Assembly (NCBI GenBank): GCA_014239855.1
Contig: JAAZXY010000008.1
Location: 1 to 64,000, forward strand
Length of the DNA: 64,000 nt
Direction: 5' to 3'
From: Acidimicrobiales bacterium
GTDB lineage: Bacteria > Actinomycetota > Acidimicrobiia > Acidimicrobiales > MedAcidi-G1
This document shows, piece after piece, positions 63,546-64,000 of the stretch. Both the position numbers and the translations under genes were made by a program. Numbering within the stretch: position 1 is the first letter of the stretch; every line of letters begins with the position of its first letter. Under the pieces are notes generated by a model. It did not search any database. It worked only from the letters and a program-made list of their open reading frames with translations, and was not told where the DNA came from.

Positions 63546-64000
63546 TCAGTCGTCGAACACGACCTGCATGACGGTGACGTCGACCCAGCGGTTGAACTTG
63601 CGTCCCACCTGACGCTCCACGCCCACCTCGGCGAATCCGTGCTTGGCGTGCAGGGTCGTGCTGGCCTCGTTGCCGCCTCCGATCCGGGCGATGACCGAGT
63701 GGAAGCCACTGGTTCGTGCCACCTCGAGGAGGTCACCCAGCAGTTGGTCGGCCACGCCGCGGCCCCGGTACCCGTCGGCCACGTAGATCGAGTTCTCGAC
63801 CGTGCTCCGGTAGGCGGCCCGCTCGCGGAAAGGTGACAGCGAGGCGAACCCGGCGACGACCCCGTCGCCCGTGTCCGGATTCTCGGACTCTGGGCCGGCG
63901 GGTTCATCGTCCACGGCCACCAGCACGCTGAACGCTCCCGACCGGTCGGCCATCCAGGCCTGCTGGGCGGCGACGCTGCGTTCCACGATGTCGAAGGTGG
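63546..64000 (-). CDS. GNAT family N-acetyltransferase, 5' end outside window
   Basis: The frame runs off the right edge. An internal GTG at 63986 is not the true start, because the upstream residues (TFDIVERSVAAQQAWM) match the beginning of the conserved domain in phosphinothricin-acetyltransferase-like proteins. The acetyl-CoA loop YRGRGVADQLLGDLLEVA and the following GNEASTTLHAKHGFAEVG are typical; family members acetylate small amines, some giving herbicide or antibiotic resistance. A ~14-residue acidic insertion (PAGPESENPDTGDG) lies in an early loop. The substrate is unknown. Confidence 0.85.
   Translation of the reverse strand, partial: TFDIVERSVAAQQAWMADRSGAFSVLVAVDDEPAGPESENPDTGDGVVAGFASLSPFRERAAYRSTVENSIYVADGYRGRGVADQLLGDLLEVARTSGFHSVIARIGGGNEASTTLHAKHGFAEVGVERQVGRKFNRWVDVTVMQVVFDD

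Overview
The window is a GC-rich, densely coded bacterial chromosome segment with no mobile element, prophage or CRISPR array that I can see. MshA (mycothiol synthesis), Rex next to hemACDB-hemL, a YbjN-like gene beside mshA, and many GTG starts point to an actinobacterium. The b6-type split cytochrome b and two complex I clusters would fit a deep-branching aerobic class such as Acidimicrobiia. That placement is inference; no rRNA is present to settle it.

Layout. (1) 1-4893: a tandem short-chain dehydrogenase (cut by the window edge), an acyl-CoA dehydrogenase, a D-threonine-aldolase/D-serine-dehydratase-like PLP enzyme and an aldonolactone oxidase, tightly packed. (2) 4897-12300: small housekeeping genes, including yaaA, a histidine phosphatase, moaD, mshA, a YbjN-domain gene, an MFS transporter, proC, a SAM hydroxide adenosyltransferase and a 29-residue membrane peptide. 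(3) 12286-19298: a membrane protein divergent from rex, then hemA-hemC-hemD-hemB-hemL (tetrapyrrole synthesis by the C5 route). (4) 19521-21515: three overlapping genes of unknown function behind a possible structured leader. (5) 21526-25317, minus strand: pgi, a geranylgeranyl-reductase-like flavoprotein and a membrane-anchored cytochrome c. (6) 25683-59177: 33 co-oriented genes encoding a b6-type quinol:cytochrome c oxidoreductase with an operon-encoded ferredoxin, a complete 14-subunit complex I (nuoA-N), a second 11-subunit complex I lacking nuoEFG, and a MidA/NDUFAF7-like complex I assembly methyltransferase. (7) 59223-64000: acetyl-CoA synthetase, a HAD-like protein with a 9-bp repeat tract, an HtpX protease, YajQ, tRNA-Tyr with two downstream hairpins, and a GNAT acetyltransferase cut by the window edge.

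How it fits together. Rex senses NADH/NAD+. Two 18-bp sequences each match 12 of 14 informative bases of the Rex operator. One lies in the rex promoter region; the other lies just ahead of the 33-gene respiratory array. The simplest reading is that the redox state of the cell sets expression of the quinol oxidoreductase and perhaps of both complex I clusters, next to the haem pathway that supplies their cofactors. Complex I-2 has no NADH-oxidising module and may take electrons from a ferredoxin such as the one encoded in the b6 operon.

A second pattern is a TA(C/G)NNT hexamer 6-8 nt before the start codon of ten genes on both strands, with no Shine-Dalgarno sequence. This is what leaderless transcripts would look like.
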